Counted from the first letter of the stretch, positions 44,250 to 55,710 are shown. The stretch: 64,000 bases of DNA from Pseudo-nitzschia pungens (GCA_037355855.1 CM074769.1:1302001-1366000); one strand, 5' to 3'. The notes: a model not told the origin generated them from the letters alone. Program-made: numbers and translations.

Positions 44250-45161
44250 AGAATCTGTCCAACTTTTGATGCGACCTGTGTATCCTGCTATTCTCATACT
44301 TTCATACGAAGGCAGAGTGTCATAGGACGAAAAAGACATTCCATCAAGTTTATCTCTGTGTTGAGTATTCTGACTGTGGCGATTGACAGAAGGTGTCGCC
44401 GTATATCTTATGATCTAGTCAAACCACGGAGTAGTTCCGTCGAACTATTGTTTCATGTACCGTATCGTGTTTCTAGTGCTGAATAAATCTTACAGTTCTA
44501 TTGAAAATGAGAAAAAATAATAATAATATTATGAATTACTATTATTATTTGTTCAATTGAAGAAATTTGTGATCCAATTCCATTTTTTGAATGCAAGTAA
44601 TTTCTACCGGTTTTATGAAGCAGTTTCAAACATTATGTTCTAAGATTTACCGTCTTGTTCATTACCAGTATCCTTACCTTACGTCTTCCAAAAAGTATGA
44701 AGAAAGACCTTTCCTCCGTACGACACAAGACGCTCAATCGACGCGTGTAAGAAGATCAAACAGAGATGTTTCATCTAAATCAAAAGTTTTGTGTCGGCAT
44801 CAAGAATGAGTTAAGTCTTACGAAGTACAGTACCTCACTACGTGACGTGCCATACTAACGAGCAACGAATTTTCTATTTCATCCATCTTTGCCTTTTCAG
44901 CGATCCTACAAGCACTTGAACTCGTACAGTAGATTGACCTTGCAGATGATTCTATTTTTCTCGACGCCAACACATCAAAGAAACGAGCGAAACCTTTTGC
45001 AAGGTTAATCAGTTCGACACTATAACAATAGAGTGTCACCAGATAGTTGGGATCCGGGATAATAAGAACGAGAACTCTTCGGTCGGCAATATTCGGCCAT
45101 GACAGAAGTAGCAAGTAGTGGCAGCAGTAGCAGCAGCAGCAGCAGCAGCAGCATTACGGCC
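44250..45161. other. Intergenic, nothing recognised
   Basis: About 900 bp. It contains a TAATAATATTATGAATTACT inverted AT-rich stretch near 44518. A 98-aa minus frame at 44818-45114 has no recognisable feature. An AGC-repeat at 45118-45154 lies just before the chosen start of the next gene. Confidence 0.45.
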
Positions 45162-46130
45162 ATGTCGGGATTCTTGTACCTCATCGCGATTTCTTGGATG
45201 GCCACGGCAGCCCATGGGTTTTCGTCAACGTGTTCGTTCCCGTCGAATATTGCGTCAAGATCAATACCGACGGTGTTGCACGCGACAAAGAGCTACCCCG
45301 CCCTCTCTCGCGAGGAAGTCCAGGATATGCTCGACACAATACCGGTCTACGCTGTCACCGAACCCAACCAAGAGGGCCTTGTCTTGCTAAAAGAAAAGAA
45401 CAACCCCAAGGATATTGCGTACTTCTTCTTCTCGCCGGAGGCCGCCAACACCGTGTTTTCACCCCTTCGAAAGAAGGAAAACGACAGCAGTGGGATGGGC
45501 GAATGGAGCGTGTCGGCATATCCGTTGGGTTTGGTTTGGTTCGAACTAATCAACGAACCCGAGGAGGGCATTGAATACAGATTGCTGCCGGAACCAGAAG
45601 ACCTGATGGGGGCGCAAAATTTGCTGCGAGAACAACAGAAGCAATCCAACAAAATCGATCTCAAACTGCAAAATCTTTTCCAAAAGCCCTTCAACGAAGT
45701 CCCAATATTTGTGGACCAATTCCTGCGAGTGACGGCAATCGATAGGAGCCAGGACGATACCCGAGAGCGCGTTCCCATGTACTTGGGTCTCAAAGACTTG
45801 ATGGACACCGTGAACCAAGCGATGAAGTCCAGTTCCGGCGAATACCAGGCCGCGATGACTGCCGTCGATCTTCGGGATTTGATCGATGAAATGATGAAGG
45901 AAAGCGCCAATGATTATCGACGAGCAATCTTCGTGCCGCCAACGGCAAAGGTGCAAGCCGCGGCAGCCACCGATGCGCCGGCATCATCTGCGACATCGAC
46001 GGAACCCAAAACACCCGAGGACGCGGATGATTTCCAGAGCGTTATCGAAGGAAAACAAAAATCATACGGAAAGATGATGAACGATGGACCAATCAACACC
46101 CCAACCGCTGCCGACGACCTGTGGGATTAG
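45162..46130 (+). CDS. Tic22-like plastid protein-import factor
   Basis: 322 aa from ATG 45162. An earlier in-frame ATG (45099) would add a Ser homopolymer coded by AGC repeats and bury the signal peptide, so 45162 is preferred. The N-terminus (SGFLYLIAISWMATAAHG, then |FSS) is a signal peptide with Phe at +1, the diatom plastid signature. The body fits Tic22: LDTIPVYAVTEPNQEGLVLL, an AYFFFSPEAANTVFSPL stretch like the family's FF-x3-DA motif, then VPIFVDQFLRVT and LGLKDLMDTVNQ. Tic22 works in the intermembrane space as a chaperone-like factor in protein import; in complex plastids it would sit between the inner envelopes. The C-terminal 50 residues are Ala/Thr/Pro-rich and low in conservation. 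Confidence 0.8.
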   Translation: MSGFLYLIAISWMATAAHGFSSTCSFPSNIASRSIPTVLHATKSYPALSREEVQDMLDTIPVYAVTEPNQEGLVLLKEKNNPKDIAYFFFSPEAANTVFSPLRKKENDSSGMGEWSVSAYPLGLVWFELINEPEEGIEYRLLPEPEDLMGAQNLLREQQKQSNKIDLKLQNLFQKPFNEVPIFVDQFLRVTAIDRSQDDTRERVPMYLGLKDLMDTVNQAMKSSSGEYQAAMTAVDLRDLIDEMMKESANDYRRAIFVPPTAKVQAAAATDAPASSATSTEPKTPEDADDFQSVIEGKQKSYGKMMNDGPINTPTAADDLWD

Positions 46131-46399
46131 TTCCCGTAAAGGCTCACGATAGAAACAAATTCAAAATAGGCAATCGTGTCCGAAACAACAACGAACCGTG
46201 TCTCTTGCTCAAGCCTGCTGATCTCCTCCAGTTTCGACCGAGGTACTTTTCATTGTTCGCCTCTCACACACACTACGCATGCAATCGAATGATCTCTGGT
46301 AATTTTGAGTTTGCCTTATTTTAGTTCTGTTTTTTCGTTCCGTTCTTTTTCCGCAACCGATTTCTTTGGTGTACCTATTCTCCAATTCCAATGCGATGC
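46131..46399. other. Convergent intergenic spacer
   Basis: About 270 bp between the Tic22-like stop and the CAF1 stop. Nothing was recognised. Confidence 0.5.
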
Positions 46400-47774
46400 T
46401 TACTCGTTCGTGGAGTTGGAAATGTTGCTAACGTCCCGCACGTGAACGGGTCCCTTTCGAACGGTGTGGTTGTTTCCATAGCCGTACAATTCGTTTGCGA
46501 ATCGGGTATCATCGAACCACACCGAATCCTTCGAATTGTTGTTCTTGCCCTTTTTGCCACCCTTGGGCTTGTCATTGAACTTCGCTCGGATCAGCGCAAA
46601 AAAGGCGTCCTTGGTCAAGAGCGAATCACTGCCAGCCTGATGCTCTGCACCCAATCGTTGGCAGCCCAAGTCGTCGGCGAGTCGCTGCAATCCACCCATA
46701 AAGCGATGCCCGTCACAAAGACTCGTCATGTACTTGATGTCATATATTGTAGGGAAGTATACCCTGAGTAGCTCGAAAAAGCCCTTTTCGTCCGCTGGCA
46801 AATCTTTGGTGGTCAGAATCTTGAGCAGATAGGCAAAGTCGTATCCCGCGTGGTAGGTCACCCATTTCACACGGTCGTCGAGCACCAATCCAGAGACCAT
46901 AAGCAATTCCCCAAACAATTGCGGATCGATGCCCCGGGTTGCGTGGTCCGTGAAACTGATTCCGGAATTGACCAGCAGGTCGATCGAATCTTGTGCAAAC
47001 ATGTCCCCGTCGAGGTCAAAGGCAAAGTTGAATTGCCAACAGGGGCATTCCTTGCAGAGATTTCCCTGCTCATCGGAGAAACTCAGACCGAGCTGAATGA
47101 TTTTTAACAAATCGACGTTGACCTTGAGAGATTTGTAGTGATAATCGGAGGTGTAGGATTCCGTGACGGGCTTCGCCACAACACCCGGAAATTCCGTGTC
47201 CATCGAGACGTAAGGGTACTTGTCGACGAGTGCCCGAATGACGCGCATTTCTTCCTCCACGTTTTCGGCCCACACATTGCGAATTTCGAGCGTCTCACTG
47301 TTGTGTTCGAATCGGTCGTTCGTTTTTTCGTTTTCCGGTCGTCCGATCGAGCAACAAAGAAACGAAGATGAGTAAACAAAGAACACTTGACGCGACAAAA
47401 GGATTCGCATTTGGATTCATTCAATTCGATTCCTCTCCTTCCTTGAAGTTTCGATTCAAACGACGAAATGGAAAGGAACTAATCGATACCTCCACAAAGT
47501 ATACTCACCCGTTGTGTTCAAAAGTGTGCTTCGCAATTGCGTTGGAATGGGCCGAGTTCGGATTGGTTGGATATTGTATGCGCCTACGAACACCACCCGG
47601 TGTCGCAATGCCCCGGTTTGGGTTGTTGTTGCGACTGTATGAGGGAGAAGACGATCTCGATCTCGAACCATAGGCACTCGGAGGGACAGGGGACTGAGAA
47701 TGCTCTCGTGCCAGAATCCGATTCGGATTGAAGGGCGGAGATTGAGAGGATAACTTTGTCGCAGTTGCCGCCAT
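46400..47774 (-). CDS. CAF1: CCR4-NOT deadenylase subunit CAF1/POP2 (two exons)
   Basis: 3'-5' exoribonuclease that shortens mRNA poly(A) tails. Exons 47774-47509 and 47297-46400 with a 211-bp GT-AG intron (joined FEHNG|ETLEIRNVW) give 387 aa. The N-terminal ~85 residues are disordered and Ser/Pro/Asn/Arg-rich. The nuclease domain begins IRNVWAENVEEEMRVI and has all four DEDD catalytic residues: Asp and Glu in YVSMDTEFPG, Asp in YHAGYDFAYLLK, and the late His/Asp in HQAGSDSLLT. WQFNFAFDLDGDMF and ISFTDHATRGID are also typical of the family. A short Lys/Gly/Asn-rich tail ends the protein. A direct repeat GAACACAAC plus GTGAG spans both splice sites (see findings). It is divergent from the PABPN1-like gene. 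Confidence 0.95.
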
Positions 47775-49040
47775 GATGCAATTTTGTAACAATACTGTAC
47801 TTCGTATCAATTACTGTACCAGAGTGCAACGTGATGCGGTGCTAAGCGATCGGCTTCAGAGCTTTGTTGCGTGATATGGCGGATTTTGTTCAATTGGCTG
47901 TGTTTCCTAACACAACACCTAACACAACACCGTGCTTCTCGGCACTGTTTGATTCGGAACTCAGTTCCGCGACAGCGAATACAGGGTGGTGACGAAACCG
48001 AGTAAGTTCCTTGTACGACTCAGTCGTAACCAAAGCACCGCTTTCCGTAATGCGACCGAGTTCCGCCAATGTGGATGCTATCTGGTAAACACTACTAGAA
48101 GTACTGCTTGTGAGGATGAATCTCCAATGTTCTTGGATGACTTCCTCGATAGCCGACCCGAGCGGTCAATTTCTTTGATGAAGGTTGTCACCCTCAGCCC
48201 TCAGCGGAGGCGTGCCGGCAAATGCCTGGGGGATGATAGCGAGCGTTCGTAGTAATCTTACTGGTACTGTAGTACGGTAAGGTTACAGTACTGTACCGGT
48301 AAGGTTACTGTACGGTAGCACTTTGATCCATGAGAACCTGAGAGCGCTGGAGGGTTTCACTCGCCAGAATTTCGCAGCAACGCAAAACTTTTTTTCCTTG
48401 TTGCCGGTGCTCCTCGTGGGTGACGACTTTTGCGACGCACAATTGATTCTTCCCCGATTTTGATTTTGAATTTCGCGACATTGTCCAAGATTACCCCCAA
48501 AGCCGAAAATACAAAATAATACCGTACGTAAGGTTACCGTACCCAAGAACAAAGTGATCACCTACCACTACCGGTACGGCAAGTGACCAGCACGTATGAG
48601 TACCTTACTTAATCATACGTACATAGGGTATCTTACTCCACGGGAAATCACTTCTACGTACGAATGGTTATTCGTACGGTAACCTTATCCTCAATCCCCG
48701 TACGGCCTTGATGAGGACTGAGTATGTGCGAAACTGTTCAAAAAAAAGATGAGAAGACTGCGCTAATCTTACAGTAATTTGCGTGTACCGTAACTTGTAC
48801 CGTACAACGCATCCACGGTCGGACCGTTACTAGAACGCACAGAAAAATTGAACCGGAGAGAGAAAGAGGGAAGCGATAAGTTACTCGGACTCGTAACTCA
48901 CTTCCAATTTTTACCAATAACCAATAGTCACCAACAACAGCAACAACAACAGGAGCCAACTACAAAGCCGTTTGCTTCGTTCGTTCTGTACGGTACCACA
49001 CATCCAATCACATCTCATTCTAGTTCCGAGGACCCTCACG
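47775..49040. promoter_or_regulatory. Region between divergent CAF1 and PABPN1-like genes
   Basis: 1.27 kb between the two start codons. It has no supported gene and is rich in the words GTAAGGTTAC, ACCGGTA and CGTACG around 48250-48330 and 48520-48690. It should contain both promoters. Confidence 0.5.
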
Positions 49041-50574
49041 ATGAGCCAGGAGGCCACCGAATCAATTACCCCCGCTGCCGAGGGCGACAATAACAACAAC
49101 AACAACAACAACGATGACGACGACGAGGAAGACCTCGAAAAACTCCAAAAGGAAATCGAGCGCATGGAAGCCGAGGCCGCCCGCATCACCAAGGAAACGG
49201 ACGATCTCGAGAAGAAAAAGGAGGGAGAAGCGGGAGGGAGTGGTGGTGGCGACACCAAGTCCGGTAGCGGCGAGGCCTCGGTTCCCACCGAAAACCGCGA
49301 CGGAGCATCGATCTACGTGGGACAGGTGGACTACAGCACGACTCCCGAGGAGCTCCTGGGGCACTTCGAGGCGTGCGGGACGGTGGAGCGGGTGACGATT
49401 GTCTGCGACAAGTACACGGGAAAACCGAAGGGTGAGTGTTGGCGTGGAATGAAGGCATCGGAATAGGAATACGAATACGGTACACGTAGAACTCGTTGTG
49501 ACGAACAATGACGGCAACGCCATTTCTCTCGTGTGAAGACGAGAGCGGAATTCCCACTTGCACTTGCCATGAAATCCCTCACTCATTCGTTTGCCCTCTT
49601 TGGATCGGCGCAAACCACGGGAAATTTTCTTTTCATAGGTTACGCATACCTGGAGTTTCAGGTATGATTGAATAACACATTGATTTTGATGACTTGGTGG
49701 ACGATGGATCACGATGGATTCGATGTGCAGTCCAAGAGTCAAGGAGTGTGTGCGAGAAAGAATTCGAATCGAAACGAATCGAAACGAATCGAAATGGACC
49801 AGACCAGACCACAAATGGACAATGTCTCAGAGGATGTTGACTCCGTTGTCGGTCACCGTCTTTCGTTAGACAAAACGGACGAAAGAGATCGTTGCCGTGA
49901 ATGCGTGGGCGGACCGTTTGTCCGTTCTTTGTTCCCATTCTTCGGTCGATTTCCAAGGGCTCTGTTCAATTCGCGTTTACGCGCTGAAGTGTCCCGAACG
50001 CTTCCACTGCTTATTGTTTTGCGCTGCCCTTGCGTTTCGTGCTCTGTCTTGTCGCGTTCTGTCGTGTCTCGTCTTTTCCCGGAGTTTTCGTTCGTTTCCA
50101 AATTAACTCGTTTCGTTTCGTTTCCTGCGACTCCTGCTCGCTTTGTTTGCCGCACGAAAACCTAAATCACGCAACGCATCACATCACATCACATCACATC
50201 ACATCACATCACAACACGGGAAACAATCGGATGCGCTTCTTCGTCTTCTTCGCTGCTGCGCGGCGTTCCCCCGCCTTCAGTCGGAGGCCTCGGTCGAGAA
50301 CGCCATCAAGCTGGACGGGTCGGAATTCAAGGGACGAAACCTCAAGGTCACCGCCAAGCGCGTCAACGTGGCGGGATACCACTACCAGCAGGCGGCTTCG
50401 GGTGGCGGAGGCGAGGACGGTGGCCGGGGAGGACGGGGCGGTGGCCGAGGATTCTACCGTGGTGGACGAGGAGGACGGGGCCGGGGAGGTTACTATGGTC
50501 GCGGTGGCTATCGCGGGGGCTACCGTGGAGGACGAGGAGGCCGGGGACGGGGGTACCACCATCCCTACTACTAG
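49041..50574 (+). CDS. Nuclear poly(A)-binding protein, PABPN1-like (three exons, 23-nt micro-exon)
   Basis: Exons 49041-49431, 49639-49661 (23 nt) and 50281-50574, all with GT-AG introns (207 and 619 bp), give 235 aa. Order: an Asn/Asp/Glu-rich N-terminus, a coiled-coil helix ([20 protein letters not shown]) as in PABPN1, one RRM and an Arg/Gly-rich tail. The RRM has RNP2 IYVGQV and, only after splicing in the micro-exon, RNP1 [28 protein letters not shown], then [14 protein letters not shown] closely follows animal PABPN1 (Pab2/PABP2). [12 protein letters not shown] closes the domain. The RGG tail (about 75 aa) is a likely Arg-methylation and RNA-binding region. The family binds nascent poly(A) and sets tail length in the nucleus. 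The GAC/AAC-type N-run and an (ACATC)n tract in intron 2 are low-complexity. Confidence 0.93.
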
Positions 50575-51345
50575 GTGGTATTCCCGTTCCATTCCGTCGT
50601 GGTGCATTCAACTCCCATCGTAGTGCCGGTGCATCGAGCTTGGCTGTACAAAGGTAAGGCAAGGTAGGTATGGTACAAGGCAATGATCCCTGGTGAGGTC
50701 GGCCCCCGACCCGGATAAATAAATATATGGGATTCGATTATATTCGATCCGGCCGTCGAGGAAAGCTAAGGCAATCGATTGAATCCGTTAGTGTCTTGGC
50801 ATCGCTAGCTAGGGAGCGAAGAAACAAAAACACGGCCAAAGAGAAACGAAAATAAAACTGAAACAAAACACAAAATGAAGAAAGAATACGAACACAATCA
50901 TGAAATACAATAATGAGTACGGTACAGTACACGTACAATGTAGAAAAAGAAAAAGAACGATTAAAAAGATAAAACAAAATATCTAAGAACAAAATAATGA
51001 TAATGTTACTGCTAAGAATACTTGCAACAAAAGTGGTCATGGACGATGTCTGCGAACACTGACAGATCACTGGAAAACGGATCGAATCTGAAACATGGAA
51101 CTCTTTCACACAGAGAGCACGGCCCTTCCACGAAAGCACAGCGTCACGCAATGCAACGCAACGAATCATCACTGGTTCCCATCCAACAACTGTCGCTACA
51201 CGCACTCGTACTTTCGGACCGATCTCTCCCCCTGTCCCCGGCACTCGCAAAGAGTTCGTCTTTTGCATCTCCGGGAGACTTCCGAAATCGAAGCAAAGCG
51301 AAGCGAAGCACGGCACGCCGAACAGGATTGCGGGAGCCCGGCCCT
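50575..51345. other. Convergent intergenic region
   Basis: About 770 bp between two convergent genes. Reading frames on both strands run through from the neighbours but have no domain of their own. Likely 3' UTRs. Confidence 0.5.
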
Positions 51346-53379
51346 TCACGCAATGCCCTCCCACTGCTGCTGCATGGCCCGGTGGTTCTCCGACAGCTTG
51401 TCCATGACCTCTGCGCTGTCCGCGGCAATCTGAAAGTACGCTTCCGGGAAGTTGGCGTGGTACCTCCTCGCCGCGTCGATCGCGTCGTTGGGGGCGCAGT
51501 GAATGTCGCTCTCCATGGCGCAGGTCGCTCGGGTCAGCTTGAGGATGGTGTCCCCGGTGTCTCCCCGCGCCGAGAGGCACCCGTGGAACTTCATGAGCAA
51601 CCGGGCCGTGTGCATCAAAAACCGGCCCGTCGACAGGAGCGGGTACATGTCGGTCGTCCCCCGGACCGCGGAATCGATGAGCGCCGCCGTGTCGTTGCAG
51701 ACCCCGACCAGACCGTACCCGCCAAAGGGCAGGTCCATCTCGGTGCCGATCTGGTTGAAGGTGCAGGCCAGCAGGCCGCACATGCGCATCGCTTCCAGCG
51801 TCTGCTCCTTTGTGTAGACGGGACTCGTCGCGTTCCGCTCCATCCACGGGACGACCGGGTTGTGGTTCGAGTACCACGCGCACAATCCGCTGATTTCCAT
51901 GTAGAACTGGATGTCGCAGTTGTTGCCGGTCCCCACCAGTGGTCCCTCGATCCGGAGGTCGATGCCACCGTGGAGGGGGGTGAAATAGGCCGGCCGTTGC
52001 TTGGCGCTCTCGTATCCGGTTCGCAGGAACAGGGCGAGGGGGACGTTGGTCCAGCTGCCGTCTTTTTCCTTGATGCAGGTGGACAGCCCAAAAGTGGTGA
52101 TGAGCGCTCGGGGGCACATCTCGATCGTGTGCCCCGAATCGTACAGGGCATCGATGAATTCGTCGGGGAACCGACAGTCGCGGCCGTTCATGGTCACGAC
52201 GAAAAACGGGTCGCTTGCGTCGCCGTCGTGGTCCTTCGTACATTTCCTGGCCCGCTCGTAGTTGTAGGAGAGTTTCGTCAAGAGAACGGAAACGAGTCGG
52301 TTGCGGAGGACCTCGCGCTTGGTGTGGCTGACCTTGGCGTCTCCAAGTCCCAGGTACAAATCGGGCAGAAGCCTCTCGTTGATCGGGACGGGTTCGGGGT
52401 GGGATCGGTCTTCGGGATCGTAGGTTGCCGGAGCCCCGTCCTTTTGCTGGAACTCGCGAATCCTGTCTTCCATTCCACTGATGGCTGCCTCGAAGTGATC
52501 TTCGACGACAAACGGGTTGGGAACGAGATCCGGTCTCTCGTCGTCGGGTGGCGTGTGGTAGGAAGGATTCCAGCCAATTTCTCCGCGCTTCATCCATACC
52601 AGAGGCGGTTCATCCATTTGAACCGTTCCTTCTCTCATTTTCTGGTTCAAATTCACCATACTGGAATGGGTTGCGAACAACAAAACTCAGTGAGCTCTGT
52701 TTGGGTCCAATTTCTTGGTGTTCCATTCGTCCCGGCCATCGTTTCGTTCCTTGCCATCGGCGGCCGACCGACTCGTCGAAGACAACTTCACTCACCTAAT
52801 CAATTCGGTCACATTCAACGGTGTCGCCGCCCGATCTTCGGTCGGATCCCAGAACGCGTTGTCGGCGTCCACCAAGATATGCGCCAAGACGTACCCTACC
52901 ACCTTTGAAACAAGCGCGCTCGCCGCGGTTTCGACTCCCGTCTTCATCATGGGCAGGAACGCCGCGCCGACGGTCTCGCCAAACCTCTGCATCAACAGAT
53001 TCGCAATGACCACGTAGAGCTGCGACTCCACGGCCTGGGCCACCAGCGAACCCTCCGTCGCGATCGTGTTGCCCTCGTCGTCTTTTTCGTCGTCCGGGTC
53101 GGTTATGAACCGCAGCGTGCTGAGGTACTGGCCCAGGCTGCACATCTGCCAGGTCGGGTGTTTAGCGACAAAGTCGGGGTGCAGCTCCAATACCTTGATT
53201 TCCTTTTTGGGCTTGTGTGTCGGATCGCGATAGACGAGACCGCGGGCCAGGCGTTCCTGGATGAGCTGTTGCTGCTCCTTGATTTTCTTCCGGTAGCGGA
53301 ACACGAAGGCGCTTCCGGCAACGACAACGGCGGCGGTCGTTGCATTGATCACCGTCAACTGAATTCCAAACACGTGCAT
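51346..53379 (-). CDS. Unrecognised 632-aa membrane-anchored protein (two exons)
   Basis: Exons 53379-52796 and 52660-51346, joined over a 135-bp GT-AG intron (NVTELI|SMVNLNQK), give 632 aa. The ATG at 53377-53379 starts a protein with one transmembrane segment at about residues 7-27 (QLTVINATTAAVVVAGSAFV), followed by a basic FRYRKKIKEQQQ helix. This predicts an N-terminally anchored protein with a large soluble domain. The soluble part has long conserved-looking stretches: LHPDFVAKHPTWQMCSLGQY, then NRLVSVLLTKLSYNYERARK, then HGGIDLRIEGPLVGTGNNCD, then GLLACTFNQIGTEMDLPFGG. Cys, Trp and His are well distributed, as in an enzyme. It is GC-rich and codon-biased over its whole length, and the opposite strand is open by chance. 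I do not recognise the family and no catalytic motif can be named. Confidence 0.8.
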
Positions 53380-54360
53380 GGCGGGTTGTTGTGGTTTTTT
53401 TGTTGTTGTTGGAGAGTTAATCGGTCACGGATGCTTGGCACTGCTGCTGCTGCCCTTGTTGCTGCTGAGAGAAAATACCGATATTGTGGCGAGGATATGA
53501 AGTACGAAGTACGAAGTATGATGTTATGGTATTCGTACGGGTATGAGGTAATCTACTCTCATTTGGCTGCTCTCTCCCTCTTTCGCGATCTAATCTTTCT
53601 GGATGGGAATCGTCAAGATCGCATTCCGAAATTCCGAAAAAGGAAATAATTCTGGGTGTACGGTACTCGTAGGGTGGTGTACCGTAAGTTACTGGTGTTT
53701 TGCACCACTACAAGTAAGGTTACCGGTAAGAGGACGAGTAAGGTAAGTTACCGTGCAATTACAGTAAAGTACTTCGTATTTAGGAACGATTCTCATTCGT
53801 CGCCACCTCAATCAACAAGTTCTCCGTTGGATACGAATATTACCTGTACAAGTACGAGTAATTAAATCAAGGTTACGTGCCATTTTTGTCGAAAAGTTCA
53901 GTGATCTTTCATCGAACTGGGTATGGGGGACGAGACAAAATAATTTTAAAAAATGAGAAAGATACCGGTTTGAAAATGTCCGTTCTGAAACTTAATTTCA
54001 CTTAGTACGAAATTCGTAACAGCTATCCTCCAGTCTACGCACAAATTAGTACATTGGTAGGTAGAAAAACTTACAGCTGTTAGGAACTCTTTAGTACGAC
54101 GGATTCGCTTACTAAACAACATATTATGATCATGATTTTCACATACCGTACAGGAATCAGTCTTTTCATTCTTCATCAAAAAATAAAAGCAGCTGGTAAA
54201 TGTATTGAGAGATTATTATTTCTGTGTATTTTTTTTGGCAGTAATCTTAACTACGTGTACTTGTAAGACCTTAAGGTTATTTCGTATTATTTCGTATTAT
54301 TGAAAGTTAGTGACACCGGTACATTGACACCAAGCACAATACAAAAAATAATTTATATAC
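53380..54360. other. Gene-free region with one MITE copy
   Basis: Contains the third copy of the 95-bp element (54003-54097), TACGAAGTACGAAGTATG at 53503, and GTAAGGTTACCGGTAAG words near 53715. No gene is supported. Confidence 0.5.
54003..54097. mobile_element. MITE-like inverted-repeat element, copy 3
   Basis: Left end TAGTACGAAATTCGTAACAG, right end reversed GTACTAAAGAGTTCCTAACA; both continue into the CAGCT core. The interior TCCAGTCTACGCACAAATTAG matches copy 1 (TCCAGTCCACGTAGAAACCAG) at most positions. Length is 95 bp. Confidence 0.72.
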
Positions 54361-54364
54361 TGTG

Positions 54365-54640
54365 AAATCACACCCCGGCGCAGCCAAGATGAAACATACG
54401 AAGTAATCGGCTACAGGGTAGCAGCGAGCAGCGAGCAACTAATAACATGCGGGGGTTCGCTGGGTTCGACGTGTGGTTGTTGTGCTGTGAAATGATACCC
54501 CAGCACAGCCAAGATAACATGATAGGCTACGGGGGAGCAGCGAGCAGCAAGCAGCAAAGAACATACGAGGTTTTGCTGGGTTCGACGCGTGGTTGAAATC
54601 ATACCCCAGCGCGGTCAAGATAAACATGATAGGCTACGGG
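54365..54640 (-). repeat. Three inverted copies of the minisatellite cassette
   Basis: GAAATGATACCCCAGCACAG, then CCAAGATAACATGATAGGCT and GGTTTTGCTGGGTTCGACGC recur with a period of about 110-115 bp. Read on the minus strand they correspond to the CTTGGCTGCGCTAGGGTAT..ACGCGTCGAACCTAGCAAAACC cassette that interrupts the 20-25 kb array. AGCAGCGAGCAGCAAGCAGC between copies corresponds to its GCTGCTCGCTGC flank. Confidence 0.8.
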
Positions 54641-55009
54641 GGAGCTTCAAGCAGCTGCAATAGCAGCGGCAACGGCGATACTACATCGAGTCTACATCGA
54701 GTCTACAGGGAACATCGAAGAACGAAGCGAATCTACGTGCACGCGAGTCAAGGCGATAGGACACCGCAAAGCGAGTCTACAGGGAACAGTGAAGAGCAAA
54801 CAACGAGTCTACATGGGAACAGCAAGGGCAGCCAGTCTCCGCGGGAACAGCAAAGCGTCGATCTAGTACAGGCGATACTCCGATAAAAGAGATCGGTCCC
54901 TGAGTACGAAACACTTCGATACATACGATCTTGTAAGGCGACGTACAAAACACTTCGGCAACAAACAACGCCAAGCAAGGGCGACGAAGTAAACAGTTCC
55001 GTCCAATAC

Positions 55010-55330
55010 CCAGGGGTGCGAGGCGAGGGGGCGTAATAGTAAAAAGAGATCGATCCGATACTCAGGGGACGCGAGGCAATGTCATTGATACTCCGAAATA
55101 ACAGATCGAAGCGATATTCTGTAAAGCAGATCGATCCATACTCAGGGGACGCGAGGCGATATATTATCGATAAGGTTACTCCGAAACAAATATTATCGAT
55201 GATCGATGAATACGAAAAGGACGCAAGGCGAAGTTGAAAAGAGATCCACAGAGAAGGGGACGCGAGGCGATACTCTGTGAAGCAGATCGATCCACACTCA
55301 GGCGACGCGAGGTGATACACTAAATAATGA
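55010..55330. repeat. Irregular repeat built on GGGGACGCGAGGCGATA
   Basis: Six occurrences of a GACGCGAGGC core near 55016, 55067, 55147, 55210, 55258 and 55300, mostly preceded by AGATCGATCC and ACTCAGGG. Spacing varies from about 40 to 80 bp, so this is a degenerate array. Upstream (54680-54870) related GAGTCTACAGGGAACA words repeat. Confidence 0.75.
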
Positions 55331-55710
55331 TAATCGGGGAGGTACCGAAAAAATAGATCGATAAATGAATCGAATATCATCCTTCCAGCACACAAAGTTT
55401 TGGGAGGGGATTGTGCGATTCATCCAAACAAAATGCATCTATCGACTTTCCAGATTTGAGTGGGATGAACATGGGAGTGGTATTAGCATAGTGTCTCTTC
55501 ACAACTGTAAAAAGTAACATTCTAATGTTTATTGTAATCTATGAATGCAATATGTACCCATACATAAATGGGTACCCAACACGTTTTTTCATCGCTCGCC
55601 CACTATTCGCTGGCTCCGCCGAGTGACGGTTCGTCCCGCACCCCGCCGGTGCAAAGAGGCACACTGACCACCGCCGGGTGGTTTGTATCGTGTTGTGTTA
55701 AGTCATTGGT
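55331..55710. other. Intergenic, nothing recognised
   Basis: About 380 bp 3' of the DUF1996-like gene (minus strand). No gene, RNA or repeat was recognised. Confidence 0.45.

Noticed and set aside
51022..52908. 628-aa plus-strand frame antisense to the unrecognised protein gene
   Set aside because: GC-driven antisense opening; the minus strand gives a consistent two-exon gene with a membrane anchor and intron phase match.
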